DNA from: Allobosea sp. UNC402CLCol
Lineage (GTDB): Bacteria > Pseudomonadota > Alphaproteobacteria > Rhizobiales > Beijerinckiaceae
Reading direction: 5' to 3'
DNA length: 64,000 bases
NCBI RefSeq assembly: GCF_000745475.1
Contig: NZ_KN050692.1
Span: 389,955-453,954 of the forward strand
Each line of letters begins with the position of its first letter. The stretch's first letter is position 1. The translations under genes and the position numbers were made by a program. The notes under the pieces were generated by a model. That model saw only the letters and a program-made list of their open reading frames with translations. It was not told where the DNA came from and did not search any database. Below, piece by piece: positions 1 to 7,886 of the stretch.

Positions 1-605
1 ACGGGCGACTTCGCCGCACGCAGGCGACGATCCAGCTCGAAGAAGAACAGCGCGTTCGCCAACTTACTGGCGCCGTAGCGCTCGGTCTTGACATAACTCT
101 TGTCGGCGTTGAGGTCGTCCCAGTCGATCTTGGCCTTCAGATGTGCGACGCTCGAGGTCACGACCACCCGCGCTCCCGGAGTCTCCGCAAGTTTAGGCAG
201 GAGCAGCGCAGTGAGCGCGAACACGCCGAGATGATTGACGCCGAACTGCGATTCAAACCCCTGCTTCGTGCGCGTCAGCGGCGGGTTCATGACCCCTGCA
301 TTGTTGATGAGCGCATCGATCCGGGGCTCCTTCGCGGCGATCTCGGCTGCGGCGCGAATGCTGTCCAGGTCACCGAGGTCCAGCGGCAACCAGATGAGAT
401 CCGCATTCGGCGTGATCCGCTTGATCCGCGCAATGGCATCCTGCGCCCTAGTCTGCTCGCGGCAGCCAAGCAGGACGCGCGCGCCCCTGGCGGCAAGCAC
501 CCGCGCGATTTCAAATCCTACGCCGGCGTTGGCGCCTGTGACGATGAAGCTTTTTCCCGTTTGTTCGGGGACGTTGGCTTCGGTGAAACCCTTACTATTC
601 GACAC
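1..605 (-). CDS. SDR family NAD(P)-dependent oxidoreductase (3' end cut by window edge)
   Basis: Translation from the reverse strand gives a classical short-chain dehydrogenase. It has the nucleotide-binding glycine motif TGANAGVG near residue 22, the NNAG motif near residue 95, a catalytic-Ser region (TSSVAH) and the YGASK active-site Tyr/Lys. The spacing and motif set resemble retinol-dehydrogenase-like SDRs, but the substrate cannot be told. The start is taken as GTG at 605-603, with AGGGA about 8 nt upstream and no competing ATG. The C-terminus lies beyond base 1. The gene is downstream of and co-directional with a TetR repressor gene, and its leader holds an operator-like palindrome that also occurs in front of tetR. 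It is therefore probably the repressor's target. Family confident, role inferred. Confidence 0.88.
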   Translation of the reverse strand, partial: MSNSKGFTEANVPEQTGKSFIVTGANAGVGFEIARVLAARGARVLLGCREQTRAQDAIARIKRITPNADLIWLPLDLGDLDSIRAAAEIAAKEPRIDALINNAGVMNPPLTRTKQGFESQFGVNHLGVFALTALLLPKLAETPGARVVVTSSVAHLKAKIDWDDLNADKSYVKTERYGASKLANALFFFELDRRLRAAKSP

Positions 606-620
606 TTTCGATCCCTGTCT

Positions 621-640
621 ATGAGTGACTACATACTCAT
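621..640. promoter_or_regulatory. Candidate TetR operator in front of the SDR gene
   Basis: Perfect 6-bp inverted repeat ATGAGT/ACTCAT with an 8-bp spacer, 15 bp upstream of the SDR start codon. Fifteen of 20 positions match the palindrome upstream of tetR at 1241-1262 (common pattern TGAGTGAnTAnATnCTCA). Two copies in front of the repressor and its neighbour are typical of TetR autoregulated units. Binding is inferred. Confidence 0.7.
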
Positions 641-654
641 TTATGAGTTAAAAT

Positions 655-1224
655 TTAAGCGGCGGACCCCTTCCAGAACAGGTCGAACCCGGCCTGCCGG
701 ATGGCGTCACTTTCCTGGGGTTTGGCCGCGACCGCGTTGATGCTGATATCGGCTAAATCGAAGAGAATGGTATCGATGTAGAAGGCGATCCTGTCAGGCG
801 CGGTATGGCCGGCGAGACACTCCTCCACCATCGTTCGCGCATCTCGCTGCATGGCGTGACACCGGTTCCGGCTTTCCGCCGTCACGCGATCCGACACCTT
901 CAACTGGCGAAGGGCCTTGCGCGCTGTGGCATGAGCCACCCCCCAATCAATCAGACGGTTCCAAACCGCGAATAGCCGATCTTGGGCGGAGGCGTTCGCG
1001 GGATATGGCGCCAGCATCGTCTCTGTGAGGTCGGTCTCGATCTCCAGAAAGAGCTGATTCAGCAGATCGTCCTTGGTTGGAAAGTAAGTGAACAGCGTCC
1101 CCTCGGAAACGCCAGCAGCCTTTGCGATCTTGGCCGTGGACGCGCCTGTGCCCAGGCTGGCCACGAACTCGGCCGCTGCATCGAGCAGCGCCTGTCGCTT
1201 TTCTTCACTGACGGGACGCGCCAT
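655..1224 (-). CDS. TetR/AcrR family transcriptional repressor
   Basis: 189-residue protein with the usual TetR layout: an N-terminal helix-turn-helix (about residues 30-50, motif IAKAAGVSEGTLFTYF) followed by an all-helical ligand-binding domain of unknown specificity. It starts at ATG 1224, 17 bp from the edge of a palindrome that lies between the likely promoter and the start codon, so autorepression is likely. The SDR gene follows 49 bp downstream on the same strand with a matching operator. The inducer is not evident. It could be a small hydrophobic aldehyde or ketone handled by the SDR, but that is a guess. Confidence 0.9.
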   Translation of the reverse strand: MARPVSEEKRQALLDAAAEFVASLGTGASTAKIAKAAGVSEGTLFTYFPTKDDLLNQLFLEIETDLTETMLAPYPANASAQDRLFAVWNRLIDWGVAHATARKALRQLKVSDRVTAESRNRCHAMQRDARTMVEECLAGHTAPDRIAFYIDTILFDLADISINAVAAKPQESDAIRQAGFDLFWKGSAA

Positions 1225-1240
1225 ATTTCGGTCTAACGAT

Positions 1241-1262
1241 ATTGAGTGAGTAGATGCTCAAT
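1241..1262. promoter_or_regulatory. Candidate TetR operator in front of tetR
   Basis: Inverted repeat ATTGAG/CTCAAT with a 10-bp centre, 17 bp upstream of the tetR start. The core TGAGTGAGTAGATGCTCA matches the SDR-side palindrome at 621-640 at 15 of 20 aligned positions. Role inferred from position and duplication. Confidence 0.7.
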
Positions 1263-1334
1263 TATCTAGGCGATGGCATCAGATTGGTCAAGGGATGCAG
1301 TCCCATCTTTCGCGGTCCGCGTCGCCCAAGCAGG

Positions 1335-1400
1335 AATGTCCGCTATCTTTTGGGAATCGCTCTGAAGCCGACCGAGCACAAAGTCTCGCAAGCGGACATT
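1335..1400. repeat. 10-bp inverted repeat in the tetR-guaA gap
   Basis: AATGTCCGCT (1335-1344) and its exact reverse complement AGCGGACATT (1391-1400) lie 46 bp apart in the otherwise featureless 250-bp gap between tetR and the 3' end of guaA. It could be the remnant of a palindromic repeat or a loose hairpin. No gene is visible in the gap. Confidence 0.4.
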
Positions 1401-1474
1401 TTCGGTACTGTCGAGGTGTGTAAACCGCCTACACTACGACACGGTTTCCCGCAGTATCCGAAACGACGCTCCTG

Positions 1475-3043
1475 TCACTCCCACTCGATCGTGCCGGGCG
1501 GCTTCGACGTCACATCGTAGACGACGCGGTTGATGCCCTTGACCTCGTTGATGATACGGGTTGCCGCACGGCCGAGGAAATTCATGTCGAAGGGATAGAA
1601 ATCCGCCGTCATGCCGTCGACCGAAGTCACCGCGCGCAGGGCGCAGACATGGTCGTAGGTGCGGTAGTCGCCCATCACGCCGACGGTGCGCACAGGCAGC
1701 AGCACGGCGAAGGCCTGCCAGATCACGTCGTAGAGGCCCGCCTTGCGGATCTCGTCGAGATAGATCGCATCCGCCTTGCGCAGGATGTCGAGCTTCTCCT
1801 TGGTGATCTCGCCCGGGCAGCGGATGGCGAGACCCGGCCCCGGGAAGGGATGGCGGCCGACGAAGGCCTCGGGCAGGCCAAGCTCGCGGCCGAGCACGCG
1901 GACCTCGTCCTTGAACAATTCGCGCAGCGGCTCGACGAGCTTCATCTTCATGCGCTCGGGCAGGCCGCCGACATTGTGGTGGCTCTTGATCGTCACCGAA
2001 GGCCCGCCGGAGAAGGAGACGCTCTCGATCACGTCGGGATAGAGCGTGCCCTGTGCCAGGAAGTCGGCGCCGCCGATCTTGGCGGCTTCCGCATCGAAGA
2101 CCTCGATGAAGAGCCGGCCGATGGTCTTGCGCTTGGCTTCCGGATCGGGACCGACCTTCTCCAGCTCGGAGAGGAAAAGCTCCTCGGCCTCAACATGGAC
2201 CAGCGGGATGTTGTAGTGATCCCTGAACAGGGTCACGACCTGCTCGGCCTCGCCGAGGCGCATCAACCCATGATCGACGAAGACGCAGGTGAGCTGGTCG
2301 CCGATCGCCTCATGGATCAGCACCGCAGCCACCGCCGAGTCGACGCCGCCGGAGAGCCCGCAGATGACGCGGCCGGAGCCGACCTGCTCCTTGATCTTCT
2401 TCTGCATCTCGGCGCGATAGGCCGACATGCTCCAGTCCGGCTTGCAGCCGCAGATTTCGACGACGAAATTGCGCAGCAGCTTGCCGCCATCCGGAGTGTG
2501 GACGACCTCCGGGTGGAACATCGTGGTGTAGAAGCGCCGCTCTTCATCGCTTGCCACCGCGAAGGGGGCGTTCTCCGAGGTCGCCTTGACCGAAAAGCCC
2601 TGCGGCAATTCGGTGACGCGGTCGCCATGGCTCATCCAAACGGGATAGCGCGCGCCCTTCTCCCAAACGCCTTCGAACAGCTTCGAGGGCGCGACGATCT
2701 CGACATCGGCGCGGCCGAACTCAGCGGCATGGCCGCCCTCGACCTTGCCGCCGAGCTGATGCGCCATGGTCTGCTGGCCGTAGCAGATGCCCATCAGCGG
2801 GATATTCGCGGTGAACACCGCCTCCGGGGCGCGCGGGCTGCCCTCATCCGGCACGGAAGCCGGGCCGCCGGAGAAGATCACGCCCTTGGGCTTCAGCCGC
2901 TGGAACGCCTCGCCAGCCGACTGGAACGGGGCGATCTCGCAATAGACGCCGATCTCGCGGATGCGCCGCGCGATCAGCTGCGTCACCTGCGAGCCGAAAT
3001 CGATGATGAGGATGGAGTCGTGATGGGGCTGAGCGCTCGTCAT
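1475..3043 (-). CDS. guaA: GMP synthase (glutamine-hydrolysing)
   Basis: 522 residues, normal for GuaA. It converts XMP to GMP using ATP and glutamine in cytoplasmic purine biosynthesis. The N-terminal class I glutamine amidotransferase domain (about 1-200) carries the nucleophile motif MGICYGQQ. The ATP-pyrophosphatase domain has the P-loop-like GLSGGVDSAV near residue 230, and the C-terminal dimerisation domain ends in TSKPPGTIEWE, the typical GuaA terminus. Start ATG at 3043. It lies downstream of rsmB on the same strand, separated by a palindromic repeat. Confidence 0.98.
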   Translation of the reverse strand: MTSAQPHHDSILIIDFGSQVTQLIARRIREIGVYCEIAPFQSAGEAFQRLKPKGVIFSGGPASVPDEGSPRAPEAVFTANIPLMGICYGQQTMAHQLGGKVEGGHAAEFGRADVEIVAPSKLFEGVWEKGARYPVWMSHGDRVTELPQGFSVKATSENAPFAVASDEERRFYTTMFHPEVVHTPDGGKLLRNFVVEICGCKPDWSMSAYRAEMQKKIKEQVGSGRVICGLSGGVDSAVAAVLIHEAIGDQLTCVFVDHGLMRLGEAEQVVTLFRDHYNIPLVHVEAEELFLSELEKVGPDPEAKRKTIGRLFIEVFDAEAAKIGGADFLAQGTLYPDVIESVSFSGGPSVTIKSHHNVGGLPERMKMKLVEPLRELFKDEVRVLGRELGLPEAFVGRHPFPGPGLAIRCPGEITKEKLDILRKADAIYLDEIRKAGLYDVIWQAFAVLLPVRTVGVMGDYRTYDHVCALRAVTSVDGMTADFYPFDMNFLGRAATRIINEVKGINRVVYDVTSKPPGTIEWE

Positions 3044-3057
3044 CGCGTCCCGTTAGA

Positions 3058-3103
3058 GCATCGGACCGAAAAGTGGAACCCACTTTTCGGGGCAATCCGA
3101 TGC
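3058..3103. repeat. 46-bp palindromic intergenic repeat between rsmB and guaA
   Basis: An imperfect but long palindrome: outer arms GCATCGGA/TCCGATGC and inner arms CCGAAAAGTGG/CCACTTTTCGG, which would fold into one long hairpin. This motif is familiar from intergenic spaces of Hyphomicrobiales genomes (recall, not checked). No other full copy was found in this window. It may affect read-through or mRNA stability between rsmB and guaA. Confidence 0.75.
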
Positions 3104-3151
3104 GGCCTCAGAGTATGGATCACGCGGGCGCGCGCAACGGCTGCCCCCGCC

Positions 3152-4450
3152 TCAATCCCCGCGTCGCAGGCAAGCCAGATAGAACCCGTCCGTCCCGGTC
3201 CGGCGCGGCGAGAGCTGCAGGCCGAATTCCGTGGCGAAGCGGGCGAGCAGGGAGAAGTCGCTCTCGGCCCCGGTGAGCACGTCGATCGGCGCCACCGCGG
3301 CGAAGCCCTGGTGACGGCCGAGGAAGGCGCGGATAGCCTCGTCGTTCTCCTCCGGCAGCATCGAGCAGGTGATATAGGCGACGCGCCCGCCCGGCTTCAC
3401 CAGCCTGGCGGCGCGGGCCAGCACCTCGGCCTGGTCCTTGATCCGCTCGGCGAGCGCGCCGGGGCGCACGCGCCACTTCGCATCGGGATTGCGCCGCCAT
3501 GTGCCGGAGCCGGTGCAGGGCGCATCGACCAGAACGAGATCGGCCTGCCCGGCGACATCCGCCAAAGGCTCGTGGCCGCGCGAGCGCGGAATGCGGATAT
3601 CGACGATGTCGGCGCCCGAGCGCGCCAGCCGGTCATGCAGCGGGGCAAGGCGGCGGCTGTCGAGATCGGTGGCGTAGAGATTGCCGCGATTGGCCATCAG
3701 CGCCGCCAGCGCCAGCGTCTTGCCCCCTGCCCCGGCGCAAAGATCGATCACCGTATCGCCGGGCTTCGCGCCGGCGAGCAAGGTCACGAGCTGCGAGCCT
3801 TCGTCCTGGATTTCGAAGGCGCCGGCAAAGAAGGGGGCTTCAGTCTGAAGCGACGGGCCGCGCCCGTCATGGCCGGGCTGGAAGCGCAAGGCGTCGGGCG
3901 ACCAGGCGCCCTCTTCCGGCTGGAGATGGGCGAGATCCTTCAGCACCGCGTCGCGGCTGGCCTTGAGCCGGTTGACGCGCAGATCGACGGGAGCGCGCGC
4001 CGCCAAGGCCCGCGCCTCCTCCACCGCCATCGCGCCGAACGCCGCCTCGAAGGCGGTCCAGAGCCATTCCGGCACGTCCGCGCGAATCCAGTCGGGCGCA
4101 TCGTCATCCGAAAAGGCGGTGAGCAGGGCCGTCTCGTCGGCGCTGAGCGGCGCGGGCGCGTGGTTCTCGCCGGAGCAAAGCGCGGCGATCTCGGCGAGCG
4201 GCAGGCCGCGCAGGCCCATCAGCATGCCCAGCACCAGCGCGCGCGGCTCCTCGGAAGCCATGGCGTAGCTGGAGGAGGCCTTGCGGCGCAGCGCGTCATA
4301 GACCAGCGAGGCGACGGCCGCGCGGTCCTTGGAGCCGGCGAAGCGGCGCGACAGGCCCCAATCCTTGAGCGCGTCGACAGCCGGGCGACGGCGCTCGATG
4401 ATGTCCTGCAGCACCTCGATGGCGGCGCTGATCCGGGCGGCTGGCGTCAT
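3152..4450 (-). CDS. rsmB: RsmB/NOP-family 16S rRNA m5C methyltransferase
   Basis: 432 residues. An N-terminal NusB-like helical domain (about 1-135) is followed by a Rossmann SAM-dependent methyltransferase domain. Visible motifs are the SAM-binding IDLCAGAGGKT, motif IV DAPCTGSGTWRRNPD with its conserved Cys, and motif VI ITCSMLPEEND with the catalytic Cys. This two-cysteine layout is diagnostic of RNA m5C methyltransferases. By family it modifies C967 of 16S rRNA, though the exact base in this lineage is unproved. Start ATG 4450. It precedes guaA by 108 bp. Confidence 0.92.
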   Translation of the reverse strand: MTPAARISAAIEVLQDIIERRRPAVDALKDWGLSRRFAGSKDRAAVASLVYDALRRKASSSYAMASEEPRALVLGMLMGLRGLPLAEIAALCSGENHAPAPLSADETALLTAFSDDDAPDWIRADVPEWLWTAFEAAFGAMAVEEARALAARAPVDLRVNRLKASRDAVLKDLAHLQPEEGAWSPDALRFQPGHDGRGPSLQTEAPFFAGAFEIQDEGSQLVTLLAGAKPGDTVIDLCAGAGGKTLALAALMANRGNLYATDLDSRRLAPLHDRLARSGADIVDIRIPRSRGHEPLADVAGQADLVLVDAPCTGSGTWRRNPDAKWRVRPGALAERIKDQAEVLARAARLVKPGGRVAYITCSMLPEENDEAIRAFLGRHQGFAAVAPIDVLTGAESDFSLLARFATEFGLQLSPRRTGTDGFYLACLRRGD

Positions 4451-4632
4451 GGTCGTTCGATCCTGGCGCGGGCCGCTGGGGCATGGCGCCGCGAAACAAG
4501 GGCAAGGTCAGTTTCAACGCATTCCATCATGTCGCTGCGGCATGGGTATCGCGGCGGCATGTTCTTGACGCGGTCGTTTCATAAGCAGAAAGACGATGCA
4601 ACCGCATGTCGCGGCCAATGGGACACGACACC

Positions 4633-4773
4633 ATGAAAAATGCCGCCCGCCTTGCCGTTCTCGGCCTCTTCGCCTTCGCTCTCGCCGCTTGCGCCACCCA
4701 GCCGCAGGCCGATCTGACCCCGCCGCCCGCCAAGCGCCTCGACGCCAAGACCACGCTCGAGAATCACCGCTGA
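4633..4773 (+). CDS. Very small putative lipoprotein (46 aa)
   Basis: ATG at 4633 opens a 46-residue frame with a charged N-terminus (MKNAAR), a hydrophobic stretch and a lipobox LAAC, followed by a short hydrophilic Pro-rich tail ending ENHR. This is a standard signal peptidase II substrate layout. No family is recognised, and no strong ribosome-binding site is visible. It sits alone between rsmB (divergent) and a repeat, so context says little. Moderate confidence because of its size. Confidence 0.55.
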   Translation: MKNAARLAVLGLFAFALAACATQPQADLTPPPAKRLDAKTTLENHR

Positions 4774-4779
4774 GGTTCC

Positions 4780-4862
4780 GTTTGGAAACGCCCTGAACCC
4801 TCATCCCGAGCCGTCATTCCGCCCGGAATGGCCTCTCGGAGCAGGGTCGAGAGTTTCCAAAC
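4780..4862. repeat. Palindromic intergenic repeat (type C, copy 1)
   Basis: Bounded by GTTTGGAAAC (4780-4789) and its reverse complement GTTTCCAAAC (4853-4862), with an internal pairing ATTCCGCCCGGAAT. A related copy lies at 26599-26668, sharing CCGTTTGGAAA and ATCCCGAG..AGCCGTC. Confidence 0.65.
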
Positions 4863-4989
4863 AGATTCCTGACGTCCGGTTCGCAGTCGGCCGTCCCCGG
4901 CCGGCAGCGCACAGGCGCGAACACACTTCATGGGGATGTCACATCCCGCGGCCTAGCTTCGCGCGCCCTTTCGCGAGCCGAGGCCCATC

Positions 4990-6150
4990 ATGAAGAAGAC
5001 GCTGCTTTTCTCGACATCGCTTTTCGCCGCCCTGGCGCTGCAACCGCTGACCGCCGGCGCGCAGTCCGCGCCGACGCTTTCGGGCCAACCGCCTCTCGTC
5101 ATCGCCCATCGCGGCGCCAGCGGCTATCTGCCGGAGCACACGCTCGAAGGTTACCGGCGCGCCATCGCACTCGGTGCCGACTTCATCGAACCGGACCTGG
5201 TCTCGACCAAGGACGGCGTGCTGGTCGTGCGCCACGAGCCGATGCTGAGCGGCACCACCGATGTCGCCGACCGCCCGGAATTCGCCGGCCGCAAGACCAC
5301 CCGCAAGCTCGACGGCATCGAGACCACGGACTGGTTCGCCAACGACTTCACACTGGCCGAGATCAAGACGCTGCGGGCCAAGCAGGCCTTCGCCGATCGC
5401 GATCAGTCGCATAACGGCAAATACGAGATCCCGACCTTCCAGGAGGTGATCGACCTCGCCAAGGCGGAGAGCGCCCGCACCGGCCGGACCATCGGCATCT
5501 ATCCGGAAACCAAGCACCCGACCTACCACGCCGCGCTCGGCCTCGCCTTCGAGGACAAGCTGCTCGACATGCTCACGGACGCAGGCTGGACGCAGAAGAG
5601 CTCCCCGGTCTTCATCCAGAGCTTCGAGACGGCGAACCTGAAATATCTGCGCAAGAAGACGCAGCTCCGGCTCGTGCAGCTCGTCGACGGCGACGGTATC
5701 GACAAGGACGGCAAGGTTACGCTGGCCGCCCCTTTCGACCGGCCCTACGACTTCGCGGTGCTCGGCGACAGCCGCACCTTCCCCGACATGCTGTCGCCGG
5801 AGGGCCTCAAGGAGATCGCGACCTATGCCGACGGCGTCGGCCCCTGGAAGGTCTATCTGATCGGCGCCCGGCAGACGATCGGCCCGGACGGCAAGCCGAA
5901 GGACCTCAACGGCGACGGGAAGATCGACGAGCGCGACCGCAACGTCATCGCGCCGACCAATGTGGTGAAGGACGCGCATGCGGCCGGGCTGGTGGTCCAC
6001 CCGTGGGCCTATCGCAGCGAGGCGCACCGGCTCGCGGCCGACTACAACAACGACCCGGTTGCCGAATACAAGGCCCATCTGGCGCTCGGCATCGACGGCA
6101 TGTTCACCGACTTCACCGACCACGCCGTGAAAGCCCGCGACGGCAAGTAG
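4990..6150 (+). CDS. glpQ: Periplasmic glycerophosphodiester phosphodiesterase
   Basis: 386 residues with a Sec signal peptide (MKKTLLF... cleaved near TAGAQS). It hydrolyses glycerophosphodiesters to glycerol-3-phosphate plus an alcohol. The GDPD signature is clear: IAHRGASGYLPEHT with catalytic His at about 40, the EPDL metal ligand pair and VVRHEPML. Length matches secreted GlpQ rather than the short cytoplasmic UgpQ. Near residues 305-316 there is a textbook EF-hand-type loop DLNGDGKIDERD, which fits the Ca2+ dependence known for GlpQ. Start ATG 4990. It is monocistronic and convergent with crcB. Confidence 0.93.
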   Translation: MKKTLLFSTSLFAALALQPLTAGAQSAPTLSGQPPLVIAHRGASGYLPEHTLEGYRRAIALGADFIEPDLVSTKDGVLVVRHEPMLSGTTDVADRPEFAGRKTTRKLDGIETTDWFANDFTLAEIKTLRAKQAFADRDQSHNGKYEIPTFQEVIDLAKAESARTGRTIGIYPETKHPTYHAALGLAFEDKLLDMLTDAGWTQKSSPVFIQSFETANLKYLRKKTQLRLVQLVDGDGIDKDGKVTLAAPFDRPYDFAVLGDSRTFPDMLSPEGLKEIATYADGVGPWKVYLIGARQTIGPDGKPKDLNGDGKIDERDRNVIAPTNVVKDAHAAGLVVHPWAYRSEAHRLAADYNNDPVAEYKAHLALGIDGMFTDFTDHAVKARDGK

Positions 6151-6178
6151 GCCGCAAGGCTTGCCCAGGGAGGAGGCT

Positions 6179-6607
6179 TCAGGCCTCCTCCTCCATGACC
6201 ATCTGCGCGATGCGCGGATCACCGTTGAACCGGGTGGCGGCGGCGTGGCCGACCGCGACGGCCGTCACGCAGAGCACGACGGAGGCGACGACGTTGATCG
6301 CCGCCCGCACCGTCTCGCCGCTGCGCAACAGGTCGAGCGTCTGCAGGCTGAAGGACGAGAAGGTGGTGAAGCCGCCGCAGAGGCCGACCATCACGAACAG
6401 GCGCACGGGCTCGGACACCGGGAAGCGGCCGCTCGCCAGCGTCAGCGTGCCGAAGAAGCCGATGACGAAGGAGCCGGCGATATTGATGAGGATGGTGCCC
6501 CAGGGCAGGCTCCCGCTGATCGGCAGCGCAAGCACGGAGATGAGGTAGCGCGCCAGCGTACCGAGCGCGCCTCCGATCATGACGAAAACGACGGTCGAGA
6601 AGGACAT
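6179..6607 (-). CDS. crcB: Fluoride ion channel/exporter CrcB (Fluc)
   Basis: 142-residue inner-membrane protein with four predicted hydrophobic segments and the Fluc hallmarks GGALGTLARY near the N-terminus, the GSFVIGFFGT region, and GLCGGFTTFSSFS in the third helix. It forms a dual-topology dimer that exports fluoride. I place the start at ATG 6607 (MSFSTVV), with GGGAG about 12 nt upstream. A longer in-frame extension reaches to 6703, but it would run through the terminator and into the riboswitch, so it is not the real start. Expression should be switched on by fluoride. A hairpin (6169-6191) overlaps its 3' end. Confidence 0.96.
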   Translation of the reverse strand: MSFSTVVFVMIGGALGTLARYLISVLALPISGSLPWGTILINIAGSFVIGFFGTLTLASGRFPVSEPVRLFVMVGLCGGFTTFSSFSLQTLDLLRSGETVRAAINVVASVVLCVTAVAVGHAAATRFNGDPRIAQMVMEEEA

Positions 6608-6638
6608 GCTCGCTTCGGCTCCCTTGTCGACGGGCATG

Positions 6639-6660
6639 AAAAAACCCGCCTTGCGGCGGG
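6639..6660 (-). terminator. Intrinsic terminator of the fluoride riboswitch expression platform
   Basis: On the reverse strand CCCGCC-GCAA-GGCGGG (6645-6660) is followed directly by TTTTTT. It lies between the fluoride aptamer and crcB, with a small ACCGCA..TGCGGT hairpin between. This is the layout of a transcriptional ON switch: without fluoride the terminator forms. Confidence 0.85.
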
Positions 6661-6692
6661 CTCCGGACGGATTCCCACCGCAGTTTCGTGCG

Positions 6693-6750
6693 GTAGGAGT
6701 CATCAGCCCTCACGGGCGGTTTCGGGGGAACTCCATCCCCATCGCCGGTG
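6693..6750 (-). promoter_or_regulatory. Fluoride riboswitch (crcB RNA motif)
   Basis: The reverse strand reads GGCGATGGGG, then a variable stem, AACCGCCC, and the conserved 3' block GGCTGATGACTCCTAC. These are the signature elements of the crcB/fluoride riboswitch pseudoknot. It stands directly upstream of an intrinsic terminator and crcB, the classic target. Aptamer bounds are approximate. Confidence 0.95.
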
Positions 6751-6847
6751 AGAATAGGATGCCGCGCGGTCCGGCGCAACGGCGTTCGCGGGCGCCGGCC
6801 GCATGATTTCCGCATTGGAGCGTGGTGATTTTACCCAGAACCTCCGC

Positions 6848-6982
6848 CGTCATCCCGGGCTTGACCCGGGATCCATGTCGGAGCGCTTCCGATCAAGGTT
6901 CAGGCATGGGTCCGGGATCTTCGCGGAGTTTATCCTTGGGCCGATCGAAGATCGGACCCGAGGGCTGCGTCCGGGATGACTC
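6848..6982. repeat. Palindromic intergenic repeat (type A, copy 1)
   Basis: Ends CGTCATCCCGGG and CCGGGATGACTCG are inverted. The internal core GGATCCATGTCGGAGCGCTT followed by TTCAGGCATGG recurs at 31571-31668 and 48957-49067. It lies between the crcB riboswitch and the aapP 3' end. This copy is longest because it includes an extra inner hairpin (CGATCGAAGATCG region). Confidence 0.75.
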
Positions 6983-7010
6983 GCGCTTCCGCCACGACGC
7001 AATGCTCGAC

Positions 7011-7044
7011 GAAAAAGAAAAGCGCGCCGGTTTCCCGGCGCGCT
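7011..7044 (-). terminator. Intrinsic terminator after aapP
   Basis: A perfect 10-bp stem AGCGCGCCGG/CCGGCGCGCT (7021-7030, 7035-7044) is followed on the reverse strand by TTTCTTTTTC. It lies 27 bp beyond the aapP stop and ends the aap operon. Confidence 0.85.
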
Positions 7045-7071
7045 TTCGCAATTCGATCTAACCCGACCGTC

Positions 7072-7872
<801 letters not shown>

Positions 7873-7886
7873 GGTTTTTGTCCCTC

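Noticed and set aside
1649..4636. A 995-codon plus-strand open frame across guaA and rsmB
   Set aside because: It is antisense to two well-recognised genes and has the Arg/Ala/His-rich composition of high-GC shadow frames. No domain is visible.
6608..6703. N-terminal extension of CrcB (MTPTARN...)
   Set aside because: It begins inside the fluoride riboswitch and reads through the terminator. CrcB homologues start at MSFSTVV-like sequence.
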